DNA from: Frigoribacterium sp. VKM Ac-2836
Lineage (GTDB): Bacteria > Actinomycetota > Actinomycetes > Actinomycetales > Microbacteriaceae
Reading direction: 5' to 3'
Assembly (NCBI RefSeq): GCF_013248995.1
Contig: NZ_JABRPK010000002.1
Span: 124,001 to 188,000 of the forward strand
DNA length: 64,000 nt
The notes beneath the pieces were generated by a model. The model ran no database searches and was not told the origin of the DNA. It saw only the letters and a program-made list of their open reading frames with translations. Shown piece after piece: positions 14,712 through 23,374 of this stretch; within the stretch, counting starts at the first letter, position 1, and each line of letters begins with the position of its first letter. The position numbers and the translations under genes are program-made.

Positions 14712-15376
14712 CGTCCTTCTCTACTTTCTAGCGCGCTGATGAGCGCCTCAATCGAGGAGAGCGTGTCCTCGACGTCTGTCCGAGCTCCGCGGTGCACAGT
14801 GCTGAGGGCACGACGTTCTAGGGCGCCCCGGGCCTCCGGAGCGGTCATATGACGCAGTCGCGCCCACCGTGTGACGAGCGAGGTAAATCGGGGGGAACGG
14901 CGGAGCTGCTGGACGAGGTCATCCTGCTCCGCAGGCGCGGACGCACTAATGATCTGTTCCTCTGAAGTGTTCAGCAGTGCGGCGAGAGCGGTGATGACAA
15001 CGGGCGGCACCTCAGCGGCGTTTGTGGTCTCCCACCGCATCACGTCCGCCGGAGTGAAAGTCCACCCACGTCGGTTGAGCTCGGTCGCGACGTCGCTGAC
15101 GGTGCGCTGCCGACGTTGCCGCTGCGCGCTGAGGAGGCGACCGTCTAGGCGTTTCTCCGGCGACGGTACGAGGCCAAGGAGCTTCGCCGACCGGTCTTCC
15201 TCAAGCGCTGGAGCGCCTGCGTACCGGGCGAGGTTCTGAAGTTCGTCCACGATCGCGGCGAAGGGTCGCAGGTCGGCGGAAAGTTCGGGCAGCGGAACGG
15301 GCGCTGATCCGTCGTCGCGGTTCATCCGACCGGTCGCCATTAGTCGGGTGACGAGGTCGTCGTTGTCGGTGGTCAT
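14708..15376 (-). CDS. XRE-like helix-turn-helix regulator
   Basis: The 222-residue protein has a central HTH segment QRQRRQRTVSDVATELNRRGWTFTPADVMRWETTNAAEVPPVVITALAALLNTSEEQIIS (about residues 85-143). Its R-W-E pattern is typical of Xre-type DNA-binding domains. Acidic helices flank it. It overlaps both neighbours by four bases (ATGA), the sigma factor upstream and the ImmA peptidase downstream. By analogy with ICEBs1-type repressor/ImmA pairs it may be the peptidase substrate. Whether it acts as repressor or as anti-sigma-like partner is not visible. Confidence 0.7.
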   Translation of the reverse strand: MTTDNDDLVTRLMATGRMNRDDGSAPVPLPELSADLRPFAAIVDELQNLARYAGAPALEEDRSAKLLGLVPSPEKRLDGRLLSAQRQRRQRTVSDVATELNRRGWTFTPADVMRWETTNAAEVPPVVITALAALLNTSEEQIISASAPAEQDDLVQQLRRSPRFTSLVTRWARLRHMTAPEARGALERRALSTVHRGARTDVEDTLSSIEALISALESREGR

Positions 15377-15900
15377 CGTTTCGCTCCTTCCATTCGTTGC
15401 CGCAGCTTCTTTAGTGCTTTCGTAAGGATCTGGGAAATGCGGGCCGGGGTGACCCCGAGCGCCCGCGCGACGTCCTTCTGCGGCTCGTTCCGGATCGATA
15501 CGCGGGCGATGACGTCCCGTTCCCTGTCGGTCAGCACGTCCCACGCGTCCCACACCTCGGCAACGGCCAGGCCCTCATCGAACGCGTCCTCGACCTCTAC
15601 GTACGCGTCAACGGGGTGCGAGAGACCCTCGAGGGCTTCCGGCGCGCCGGCATACTGCTTCGGATGCAGGCTCCGAATCGCGTCGATGGCGCGGCGCTTC
15701 GTCATCGTGATGACGAATGCCTCCGGATCCTCCACACCGGTGGGACGCTTGCGGAGCAGTTCCTCGACGACGGTGAGCACGACATCTTCTGCGTCGCGTT
15801 CAGCGCCGACCTTTGCCAGCTGCGCGGCCGCGATGCGGTGGAGTATGTCTTTGTGGGCGCTGTAGAACGCCGCGATACCTTCCGGAGTGGATAGGTCCAT
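15373..15900 (-). CDS. Sigma-70 family RNA polymerase sigma factor (ECF-like)
   Basis: The 175-residue protein has region 2 (DAEDVVLTVVEELL...EAFVITMTKRRAIDAIRS) and region 4 (VLTDRERDVIARVSIRNEPQKDVARALGVTPARISQILTKALKKLRQRM), the size and layout of an ECF or SigI-type factor. It is the first gene of a three-gene operon (sigma, HTH, ImmA), each overlapping the next by four bases. It may activate the module's own promoter or genes elsewhere on the element. No zinc anti-sigma gene is adjacent, so control may be through the HTH/peptidase pair. Confidence 0.85.
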   Translation of the reverse strand: MDLSTPEGIAAFYSAHKDILHRIAAAQLAKVGAERDAEDVVLTVVEELLRKRPTGVEDPEAFVITMTKRRAIDAIRSLHPKQYAGAPEALEGLSHPVDAYVEVEDAFDEGLAVAEVWDAWDVLTDRERDVIARVSIRNEPQKDVARALGVTPARISQILTKALKKLRQRMEGAKR

Positions 15901-16349
15901 CGGTCCCCCAACGTCTCAACGACTGCCATGCCGGCTGCAAGCTACCTTCACATCATGGAGTCGTCGTTCGCCCCGCGGAAGTAAGCCCCCTGAACTCACG
16001 GGCGTGTCACGGTGAGATGAGCACCCAAAAGGGGCTCCATAGCCGCCGGATATCCGCACCCCCAAACCAGAACGTCCCATGGCTGCCTAAGACCCGTCTG
16101 CGTGCCGATGGAACCACCGTCGACTAGCTCGAACTGCCAAGGGTCACCGCGTCGTGCTCGAGGAGTTGCACGACGAGTGGCGGAGCGGGGCTCATGAAAG
16201 GGCAGGGGCACTTAGGTACCCCTGCCCCCGAGCCCCAAGCTGCTGACGCATCTATTGCAAGACCGGCGCCGTACCGTCGAGATCGTCTACCGGGCATCGC
16301 CTTGTGCCCGTAGCGGCTCAGAAATGACATGTGCTCATACGCTGAGCTC
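15901..16349. other. Gene-free divergent region
   Basis: This 449-base gap separates the sigma operon (minus) from a hypothetical gene (plus). Apart from the hairpin at 16200-16227 I see nothing with coding support. Confidence 0.45.
16200..16227. terminator. Hairpin, orphan terminator-like
   Basis: GGGCAGGGG (16200-16208) pairs with CCCCTGCCC (16219-16227) around 10 bases. There is no T-run. It lies in a gap with no gene ending into it, so it may be the relic of a lost gene's terminator. Confidence 0.45.
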
Positions 16350-16775
16350 ATGACAACCGCGCAGGACATCGCCCATTGGCTACTCGAACAGATTCAGGAC
16401 AATGGGCAACGGCGCACATATCAAGAACGAATCGTGAGGATCATCCGGAACGACTTTGGGGAAGCCTGGTCGTACCGCAATCAAAACGGGAACTGGGCTA
16501 TCGACAGGACGATCTTGCGCGAGTTTGGCAAGCTCAAAAGCGACCACCTCATCTGGGATAGATCAGATCAGTCGTGGCGCATCGTGACCGACGATCAGTT
16601 GGACCTCATCAGGCAGAGGGAAGAGCGTTCTAAGGAGCGGCGCGCGGCCATCAAAGTGGCTGGGGAAGCGCGTATAGCCGCGCTGACTGACACCGAGCGC
16701 GCAGCACTGCAAGCACGGAAAGGCGAGGCCGCGGCACGGCGAGCGAAGTATCGAGCCGACCGTGCAGTCGAGTGA
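16350..16775 (+). CDS. Conserved hypothetical protein (resembles DUF6953)
   Basis: The 141-residue protein MTTAQDIAHWLLEQIQDNGQ... continues with IIRNDFGEAWSYRNQNGNWAIDRTILREFGKL and HLIWDRSDQSWRIVTDDQ, then a charged Arg/Ala-rich helical tail. The order of a small helical start, the F-Y-N-NGN-AI core and the W-RSD-SWR motif resembles the DUF6953 type of small bacterial proteins. I cannot assign a function. The start at 16350 is preferred over 16329 because family-like sequence begins there. It is monocistronic, with a resolvase gene convergent downstream. Confidence 0.6.
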   Translation: MTTAQDIAHWLLEQIQDNGQRRTYQERIVRIIRNDFGEAWSYRNQNGNWAIDRTILREFGKLKSDHLIWDRSDQSWRIVTDDQLDLIRQREERSKERRAAIKVAGEARIAALTDTERAALQARKGEAAARRAKYRADRAVE

Positions 16776-16815
16776 GCTTGCACCCAGAACCAGGCCAAAG
16801 TGACCCGCGAAACAC

Positions 16816-17385
16816 TCAGACCATGTCTGCCCTATGGACGGCGCGATAGACCGTCGAGCGGGCGACGCCGAAGAGCTCGGCGATCTCGCTCGTCGTGTGC
16901 GCGCCGGTGCGGTGTAGCTGCACGAGGTGCTTCTCCTGAGAGGCGGTGAGCTTGGGCTTGCGGCCGCGGAGCTTGCCGGCGGCCTTCGCGATCGCCATAC
17001 CCTCCCGAGTACGAGCACGGATGAGGTCGGCCTCAAACTCGGCCACCATTCCGAGGACGTTGAACAAGAGCCGGCCGACAGGGTCGGTGGGGTCGTAGAC
17101 CGCTCCCCCGAGGTTCAGCGCGACACCCTTCTTCGTCAGCTCATCGGCAATGTCGGTCGCGTCCCGCAGCGACCTGGCGAGGCGGTCGAGCTTCGTCACG
17201 ACCAAGACGTCGCCGGCCCGACACGCGGCCAGCGCTTCACGCAGACCTGGCCGTGCTCGAGTGGTGCCCGACAGGCCGTGATCAACATGCACGTGTTGAT
17301 CGTCAACACCGAGTGCTGCGAGACCGTCACGTTGTGCTGCGAGATCTTGTCCTGAGGTCGAGACGCGGGCGTATCCGATGAGCAT
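16816..17385 (-). CDS. Serine recombinase (resolvase/invertase family)
   Basis: The 189-residue protein is complete. The N-terminal catalytic domain opens MLIGYARVSTSGQD (nucleophile Ser9) and continues with KLDRLARSLRDA (active-site arginines), DPTDPVGRLLFNVLGMVAEFEADLIRARTREGM (long E-helix), then GRKPKLT and a C-terminal HTH (AHTTSEIAELFGVARSTVYRAVH). This is the Tn3-resolvase/invertase architecture. No cognate res or gix sites could be identified nearby. Together with the broken resolvase at 21667-22269 it brackets the GH31 gene, suggesting a mobile-element context. Confidence 0.92.
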   Translation of the reverse strand: MLIGYARVSTSGQDLAAQRDGLAALGVDDQHVHVDHGLSGTTRARPGLREALAACRAGDVLVVTKLDRLARSLRDATDIADELTKKGVALNLGGAVYDPTDPVGRLLFNVLGMVAEFEADLIRARTREGMAIAKAAGKLRGRKPKLTASQEKHLVQLHRTGAHTTSEIAELFGVARSTVYRAVHRADMV

Positions 17386-17669
17386 CCGATGACTGTAGCG
17401 TTTAGACCCCCGTCACCGGGCATTTTTGCGGGACAGGCATACGCGAATCCGTAGGCCAGACGCCACTTGACCTCAGCCGGTCCGGGACAGCTCGAGAAGG
17501 TGTCCCGATGAACGACCGCCTAACGGTGGGCTGTGAGGAAGCTAGCGCCTCACCTGTTCGAGCACCATCCAGCCTCGAGGCACGACCGCGGAGTTGCGAC
17601 CCAGAAGCGTAGGGTGCAGGAACTGCACACTGTCGCTGTGCGGACGACGACGTCCACGAGGAGATCCAC

Positions 17670-20600
17670 TTGCGTTCGAAGCCCCTTCGCCCACCGAGGA
17701 GGCGGCGCAGCCTCGCAGCCGCTCTCGTCACCTTCACCACCCTCAGCACCATCGGCCTCGCGGCACTGCCCGCCCAGGCCGCCACCCCTGAGAGCCGCGC
17801 GGTTGTCTCGGGCGAGGCCCGCTTCGAGGTGCTCTCCCCCACGCTCATCCGCACCGAATACGCCGGTGATGCTCAGTTCACCGATCGCGGCACGTTCAAC
17901 GTCGTCGGCCGCGACGACTTCGCCGAGACACCGTTCACGCAGAGCGTCGACGACGGCTGGCTGACGATCGACACCGGCTCCATGATCTTGAGGTACGAGC
18001 AAGACTCCGGCAGATTTGCCGAGGACAACCTGTCCGTCGCCTTGACCACCGGCGCCGGCCAGGAGGTCACGGGTTCGCCGTGGACGACCACCCCGACGCC
18101 GACCTGCGCGGTGGACACGCTCTGCGAGGCCGAGTCGCTCGGCCTGACGGGGCTCTCGCCCGCGTCGGACCACACCGGGTTCACCGGCACGGGCTTCGCC
18201 GCCGGCTACGAAGCCGCTGGCAACGCCATGACCTTCGACACCACCGTCGCCACGGCGGGCCCCCGTGACCTGACGCTCCGCTACGCGAACTCGCAGGGCG
18301 GCGACGGCCAGGTCACGACCCGCACGCTGAGCGTCGTCGTGGACGACGACGCACCCGTGACGATCCAGCTCGCACCCGGCGCCGGCTGGGACGACTGGCA
18401 GTCCGCGTCCGCTGCCCTCGACCTGAGCGCCGGTGACCACACGATCAGCATCATCCGGAATCCCTCCGACTCCGGACAGGTGAACGTTGACAGCCTCGCA
18501 CTCACCGCCCCGGGAGCCGCCTACCCGGCACCCGTGGCCGCGGGCGAGGGCACGGACTGTGCCTTCGGCGTGGTCTGCGAGGCGGAGGACGCCGGCAAGA
18601 CGGGTTCCGCCACGCAGGCCGACGACCACAACGGCGCCTCGGGCGACGCGTTCGCCGCCGGCCTGTGGAGCGCCGGTGCCGCCCTGACCACCCACCTGGT
18701 GGACGTCCCCGCGGAAGGCGACTACCGCCTCCAGGTCCGGTACGCCAACGGCGGTGCCGCCAGCCCAACGCTGACGGCTGACGACGGCACCGACGACGCG
18801 GGCACCGTGGCGCTACCGCCCACCAGCGGCTGGGACTACTGGAACACCGTGAGCGTGCCCGTGCACCTGACCGCCGGCTCGAACGACGTGCAGCTTAGCT
18901 GCCCGTCGACCGACGGCAACTGCAACGTCAACATCGACACGATCGCAGCTGTTGACGCCGACTCCGCCATCCTTGCCCCGCATGCCGCGCTCGGCGGGTA
19001 CCGGCGTGACCTCGACACGGCCGACGGCGACGTCACGACCAACCCCGGCCTGCTTTACCAGGACGGCTGGACGCTGCTCGACGACACCGCCTCCGCCCTG
19101 TACGACCAGGAGTCCGACACGGTCACCCCGCGCCCTAACCGTGGTGACGTCGCGATGCAGGACGGCTACGTCTTCGGATACGGGAATCAGTACACGACGG
19201 CGCTGAGTGACCTGGCGACCCTGACTGGCCCGACAAAGCTCCTGCCGCGTTGGGCGTACGGCGTCTGGTACTCCGAGTACTACGACCGCTCGCAGGCGGA
19301 CTACCTGGCGATCGCGGACGACTTCGCCGAGCGGGGCGTCCCGGTCGACGTCATGGCGATCGACACCGACTACAAGATCGGCAGCACGACGAACCAGGGC
19401 GACAGCAAGTGGAACGGCTGGAGCGTTGACCCCGCACGCATCCCTGACATGGAGGCGCTGCTCGCCGAGTGGCACGCCGCGGGCATCCACAACACGCTCA
19501 ATATCCACCCCACCATCTCAGGCAGCGACCCGAAGTTCCCGGACGCACAGGCCACGGCCCAGGGGAAGCTCACCAAGGGCGACGGCGACCGCTGGCTCTT
19601 CGACTGGTCGGATCCCGACCAGCTCCAGGCCTACTTCGACCTCCACGACGACACGCAGGCCGAGGGTGTCGACAACTGGTGGCTCGACTGGTGCTGCAGC
19701 GAGAACTCGCGGTACTCGGCGAACGGCGTCACCCCCGACGCGTTCATCAACCAGCAGTACGCGAACTACCTCGACGCGGCCACCGACGGCTCCGGCTTCG
19801 CGTTCTCGCGGGCGTATGGCTCGTTGACCGCAGGTGGCTACGGCAACCCGCAGCCCGTGTCCACCGGACCGTGGGCCGACAAGCGGACCACGCTGCACTT
19901 CACCGGCGACACCACGTCGTCGTGGGCGATGCTCAAGACCCAGGTCGGGTACACACCCGGAGAGTCGGCCTCGACCGGGCTCGCGGCCGTCAGCCACGAC
20001 ATCGGCGGCCACAACGGCGGCCAGTACGGCATCGCCGGAGCCGAGGAGGGCACGACGCAGCTGCCGGAGGACCTCTACGCACGCTGGGTCCAGATGGGCG
20101 CGTTCCAGCCAATCGACCGCCTCCACAGCAACCACAGTGACCGGCTGCCGTGGCAGTACCCCGATGCGGCGAACGCGTCGGCGACGAAGTTCCTGAACTT
20201 GCGTGAGGACCTGATGCCGCTGACGTACACGCTCGCCGCGCAGGCGACCGCCACCGGCACCCCGATCACGCAGCCGCTGTACCTCCAGTACCCGGACCAG
20301 CAGGAGGCGTACTCGGCCGCCGGGTCCGAGTACCTGTACGGCTCTGACGTGCTGGTGGCCCCGGTCACCACCGCAGGGGAAACCGCCACAACCTCGGTCT
20401 GGTTCCCGGCAGGTGACACGTGGACCGACTGGTTCACGGGCACGACCTACGAGGGTGGCACCACCGCCAGCATCACGACGGACCTCAACGCCATGCCGGT
20501 GTTCATCCGAGGCGGCGGCATCGTCCCGACCCGCTCGGAGCACGTTGCGAACGACGCGCAGGGCCCGCTCGACGCGGTAACCCTCACTGTCGCGACCGGC

Positions 20601-21218
20601 ACCGACGGCACGTTCTCACTGCACGAGGACGCCGGCAAGGGATCCGGCCCAGTAACCGCCGACGCCGCCACCACCGCGGTCACCTACACCCAGCAGCCCA
20701 ACGGCGGTCAACTCGACGTCGCACCGGCCGATGGCTCCTTCGACGGCCAAGTCACCGATCGCTCCTGGATCGCGACGTTCACGAACGCCGACGAGCCGGC
20801 GTCGGTGCTCGTCGACGGGGAAGCGATCCCTGCGTCGGGCTGGACCTACGACGCCGCAGCGCGCACGATCAGCGTGCCCGTCACCAGCCGGCCAGTCACG
20901 GAGAGCACCACGGTGCAGTTCTCCTCAGTGGCCGCCGTGGACCCGGCGCCGACACCCAACCCCGCACCCGTCCCCGGTGACCCTAGTGACGGCGCGTCCG
21001 AGACGCCCGGCGCAGGCGCAGGCGCAGGCGCCGGTCCTGGGTCCGCCGGGTTCGACGCCGGAGCGACCCCGGTCGCCAGCGACCCCGACCGTTCCAACGA
21101 CGGTGGTCCGCTCGCTTTCACCGGCACGGACCTCGTGCCGATGGGGCTCCTCGCACTCGCGCTTCTCGCGGCCGGCGGGACCATCGTCTGGTCCAGGAGG
21201 CGCGCGCGGCGAAACTGA
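17670..21218 (+). CDS. Secreted, wall-anchored GH31 glycosidase with two CBM35-like modules
   Basis: The 1182-residue protein has a signal peptide (residues 1-37, ends LPAQA-A), an N-terminal beta-domain interrupted by two CBM35-like modules (about 145-285 and 293-432, each opening CEAE...), the GH31 barrel from about 525 (LLPRWAYGVWYSEYY), a beta-sandwich, a Pro/Gly/Ala spacer, and LAFTG at 1148-1152 with a hydrophobic helix and RRRARR tail. The catalytic nucleophile is Asp673 in WWLDWC and the acid/base Asp747 in FTGDTTSSW. GH31 enzymes cleave alpha-linked glucose, xylose or related residues; the modules suggest binding to polysaccharide. LAFTG is a class E sortase signal. The TTG start has ACGAGGAG upstream. 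No transporter accompanies it. Confidence 0.88.
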   Translation: MRSKPLRPPRRRRSLAAALVTFTTLSTIGLAALPAQAATPESRAVVSGEARFEVLSPTLIRTEYAGDAQFTDRGTFNVVGRDDFAETPFTQSVDDGWLTIDTGSMILRYEQDSGRFAEDNLSVALTTGAGQEVTGSPWTTTPTPTCAVDTLCEAESLGLTGLSPASDHTGFTGTGFAAGYEAAGNAMTFDTTVATAGPRDLTLRYANSQGGDGQVTTRTLSVVVDDDAPVTIQLAPGAGWDDWQSASAALDLSAGDHTISIIRNPSDSGQVNVDSLALTAPGAAYPAPVAAGEGTDCAFGVVCEAEDAGKTGSATQADDHNGASGDAFAAGLWSAGAALTTHLVDVPAEGDYRLQVRYANGGAASPTLTADDGTDDAGTVALPPTSGWDYWNTVSVPVHLTAGSNDVQLSCPSTDGNCNVNIDTIAAVDADSAILAPHAALGGYRRDLDTADGDVTTNPGLLYQDGWTLLDDTASALYDQESDTVTPRPNRGDVAMQDGYVFGYGNQYTTALSDLATLTGPTKLLPRWAYGVWYSEYYDRSQADYLAIADDFAERGVPVDVMAIDTDYKIGSTTNQGDSKWNGWSVDPARIPDMEALLAEWHAAGIHNTLNIHPTISGSDPKFPDAQATAQGKLTKGDGDRWLFDWSDPDQLQAYFDLHDDTQAEGVDNWWLDWCCSENSRYSANGVTPDAFINQQYANYLDAATDGSGFAFSRAYGSLTAGGYGNPQPVSTGPWADKRTTLHFTGDTTSSWAMLKTQVGYTPGESASTGLAAVSHDIGGHNGGQYGIAGAEEGTTQLPEDLYARWVQMGAFQPIDRLHSNHSDRLPWQYPDAANASATKFLNLREDLMPLTYTLAAQATATGTPITQPLYLQYPDQQEAYSAAGSEYLYGSDVLVAPVTTAGETATTSVWFPAGDTWTDWFTGTTYEGGTTASITTDLNAMPVFIRGGGIVPTRSEHVANDAQGPLDAVTLTVATGTDGTFSLHEDAGKGSGPVTADAATTAVTYTQQPNGGQLDVAPADGSFDGQVTDRSWIATFTNADEPASVLVDGEAIPASGWTYDAAARTISVPVTSRPVTESTTVQFSSVAAVDPAPTPNPAPVPGDPSDGASETPGAGAGAGAGPGSAGFDAGATPVASDPDRSNDGGPLAFTGTDLVPMGLLALALLAAGGTIVWSRRRARRN

Positions 21219-21231
21219 CCACGTAACCAAC

Positions 21232-21265
21232 GGGAGCCCCGGTGCAGTGAGCACCGGGGCTTCCC
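21232..21265 (+). terminator. Terminator of the GH31 gene
   Basis: GGGAGCCCCGGTGC pairs with GCACCGGGGCTTCCC (one-base bulge) around AGTGA, 13 bases after the stop codon. There is no T-run, as is common in actinobacteria. Confidence 0.7.
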
Positions 21266-21628
21266 ACGTGTTGCGGCAGAGCCGTCAGCAACTGTGCCCC
21301 TAAAAGCCCGCGGGTCTCGGCCGGGGCCGAGTGCTCATGTCGACCAACGAAGTCGGAACCCAGCAGGTAACCACGGATCTTTGACATTCCAGGACGGGTC
21401 GTTGAGAAAGGCATGCTCGGTCGTTCCCAGCAAATTCTTGTCTCAGAACTTGCCCTCGCCCTCGGCACGTCCACGGACGATGCTGAAACGGTTCTCCTGG
21501 ACGTCCCTCGGACACCAGCCCTCTAAGACCAAGCCGCCCAAGGCCTCAAGAGGCCATTGCCTGTGGCTACGATGCGTGGGCGAGGGTCACCTCGTGTTTC
21601 CACGCCCCCTCCCAGGTCCCGCGGAAAC
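21266..21628. other. Gene-free stretch
   Basis: This lies between the GH31 terminator and the hairpin of the broken resolvase. No frame has coding character and no repeat was recognised. Confidence 0.4.
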
Positions 21629-21664
21629 GAGACACCCCACACCCAGAACCGTGTGGGGTGTCTC
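21629..21664 (-). terminator. 14-bp hairpin after the broken resolvase
   Basis: GAGACACCCCACAC (21629-21642) and GTGTGGGGTGTCTC (21651-21664) pair perfectly around an 8-base loop, directly after the minus-strand stop at 21667. Confidence 0.7.
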
Positions 21665-21666
21665 AC

Positions 21667-22269
21667 TCACTCCCCCACCGCCTCCTCGGCTGCCTGGCTG
21701 CGTGCGATGGCCCGGTACAGCGTCGTCCGGTCGATCTGCAGATCCCGGGCAACCTTGGCCTTCGGCACCCCGGACTCGATCAACCGCTGCGCCTCGACAA
21801 GCTGCTCGGCGGTGAGCTTCTGCGCGCGGCCCCTGTACTTCCCGGCCGCCTGCGCGAGCCGGATGCCTTCCCGCTGCCGTTCACGGATCAGGGTCCGCTC
21901 GAACTCCGCGAACGCCCCCAGCAAGTTCAGCATCAGCCGGCCGATCGCGTCGTCGGTGTCGCGGCTGTAGGTCTACTGCTCCTTGACGAACACCACCGAG
22001 GCACCCTTCCCCGTGATCTCGTCCACGATCTCCCGGAGATCCCTCAGCGACCGAGCCAGCGGATCCATCGAAGCAACCTTCACAACGTCGCCCTCGCGGA
22101 CGTATCGAATGCAGTCGATGAGCGCAACCCGATCGACTCTTGACCCGCCCGAGACCTTTTCCTCGAAGACCCGATCGACGTCGCCGACGGCCTCGAGCTG
22201 CCGACCGAGGTTCTGATCCACCGAGCTCACCCGGACGTACGCGACGACCTGCGTTTTTTGCTGCACCAT
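21667..22269 (-). pseudogene. Serine resolvase, inactivated by an in-frame amber codon
   Basis: The reading frame starts MVQQKTQVVAYVRVSSVDQN (catalytic Ser15) and runs to a TAG at 21973-21975. It then continues in the same frame as TYSRDTDDAIGRLMLNLLGAFAEFERTLIRERQ... with the HTH tail AKVARDLQIDRTTLYRAIAR. Read through, it has the normal resolvase length of about 200 residues. A second lesion is visible: the active-site DRLARS motif reads DPLARS, with the catalytic Arg changed to Pro. The gene is therefore almost certainly dead. The second half could be made as an 88-residue fragment but would lack the catalytic core. Confidence 0.85.
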
Positions 22270-22402
22270 TCCTAGACCCGGACACACACCTGTGGCACAA
22301 GCAGCGAAACACGCTCTAACGCCACGCGCGCCGCAACTCCTGGTGCTTGTGGCGCTGGGGTGTACCCAAATTAAAACCGATGTCCTGTTCGAGGACTGCT
22401 CA

Positions 22403-22408
22403 TATAAT
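22403..22408 (+). promoter_or_regulatory. Consensus -10 box of a leaderless promoter
   Basis: TATAAT is followed by six bases and then the ATG of the lipoprotein gene at 22415. Transcription would be expected to begin at or beside the A of the ATG, so the mRNA would have no leader. No good -35 is seen. Confidence 0.6.
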
Positions 22409-22414
22409 GTGGCC

Positions 22415-23158
22415 ATGGTGAAACTGACGACGGGGGTCTCTGCAGCCGCACTCGTACTGGTGCTGACAGGGTGTGCCGGGATGAGCGGCGAGGCAGGCGG
22501 CCCGCCCAGCTCGAGCGGCACGGCGACGACCGCGGCCGGGGTGCCGGACCGGCAGGCCGTCCTCGACGCGCTCGGCGCGCCTCCTGCCTCGGGGCCACCC
22601 GACCCGGCCCGCCTCGCCGAACTGCGGCAGGAAGCCACCGACCAGCGCTGGGCCCAGGTGACACAGCAGTTCCCCGACGCGGTCCGACCCGAGGTCGCCC
22701 TGGTCCATGAGATCGAGGGCGGCGACCTCGACCCGCTCACCGCGTGCCTCCGCGAGGCCGGCCTGCCCGTGGTCGACGACGTCGGGAGGGGCGAGGACGG
22801 CTCGACCTCGCAGGGCTACTCGTTCGAGATGCCCGACGGCGGGCCGTTACGCGAGCAGGCCGAGCTCGCCAGCTACCGCTGCGACGTGATGTACCCGGGC
22901 CCCGTGACTGAGACGCTCACGGTCGAGCAAGCGGCGTGGTTGTTCGACTACCTGACCATGTTCCAGTTGCCGTGCCTTGAGGCGCTCGGAGCCCCCTCGA
23001 CCGAGCCGGGCATGACCCGCGAGGAGTTCGCGTCGACCTGGCCCCACCAGGGCTGGTACCCGAGCGCTGGATCGGAATCCAGTCGAGGGCTGACGGACGC
23101 CGAAGTAGACCGGGTCGACAAGGCCTGCCCGGCGCCCGACTCGAATACCTTCGGTTAA
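22415..23158 (+). CDS. Secreted lipoprotein of unknown function
   Basis: The 247-residue protein MVKLTTGVSAAALVLVLTGCAGMSG has a lipobox LTGC with Cys20. A Ser/Thr/Ala-rich linker and an acidic domain follow (LTACLREAGLPVV, CDVMYPG, PCLEALG) with several cysteines that may form disulfides. It is exported and lipid-anchored. I recognise no family beyond this actinobacterial type. A perfect TATAAT box six bases before the ATG supports this start and a leaderless transcript, so the longer frame from 22292 is rejected. Neighbours are the broken resolvase (divergent) and dnaB (convergent); neither hints at function. Confidence 0.75.
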   Translation: MVKLTTGVSAAALVLVLTGCAGMSGEAGGPPSSSGTATTAAGVPDRQAVLDALGAPPASGPPDPARLAELRQEATDQRWAQVTQQFPDAVRPEVALVHEIEGGDLDPLTACLREAGLPVVDDVGRGEDGSTSQGYSFEMPDGGPLREQAELASYRCDVMYPGPVTETLTVEQAAWLFDYLTMFQLPCLEALGAPSTEPGMTREEFASTWPHQGWYPSAGSESSRGLTDAEVDRVDKACPAPDSNTFG

Positions 23159-23344
23159 GGATGCCGTAGCAGCTGGAGGCAACGCAGACTCGAGCCAACA
23201 CATCCAGCCACCAAGGATTCGTCCGGTAACCCACCGTTCATCGGACACGTCAGACACACGGCTCAGTCCGCTCAACTGCAGGTCAGATCGTCACCTTCCG
23301 TCAAAAGCGACAAGCCAAGCAGCATTTCGACAAACTAAATCGCG

Positions 23345-23372
23345 AACGACAACGACAACGACAACGACAACG
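23345..23372. repeat. AACGAC hexanucleotide microsatellite
   Basis: There are four full AACGAC units plus AACG in tandem, two bases beyond the dnaB stop codon in its 3' flank. It is noncoding in its present position. It marks the boundary between the accessory stretch and the core genes. Confidence 0.8.
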
Positions 23373-23374
23373 CG

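Noticed and set aside
17471-17525. A third copy of the 110-bp direct repeat
   Set aside because: Only a short block (GTGTCCCGATGAACGACCGCC) resembles copies A and B; too weak to call.
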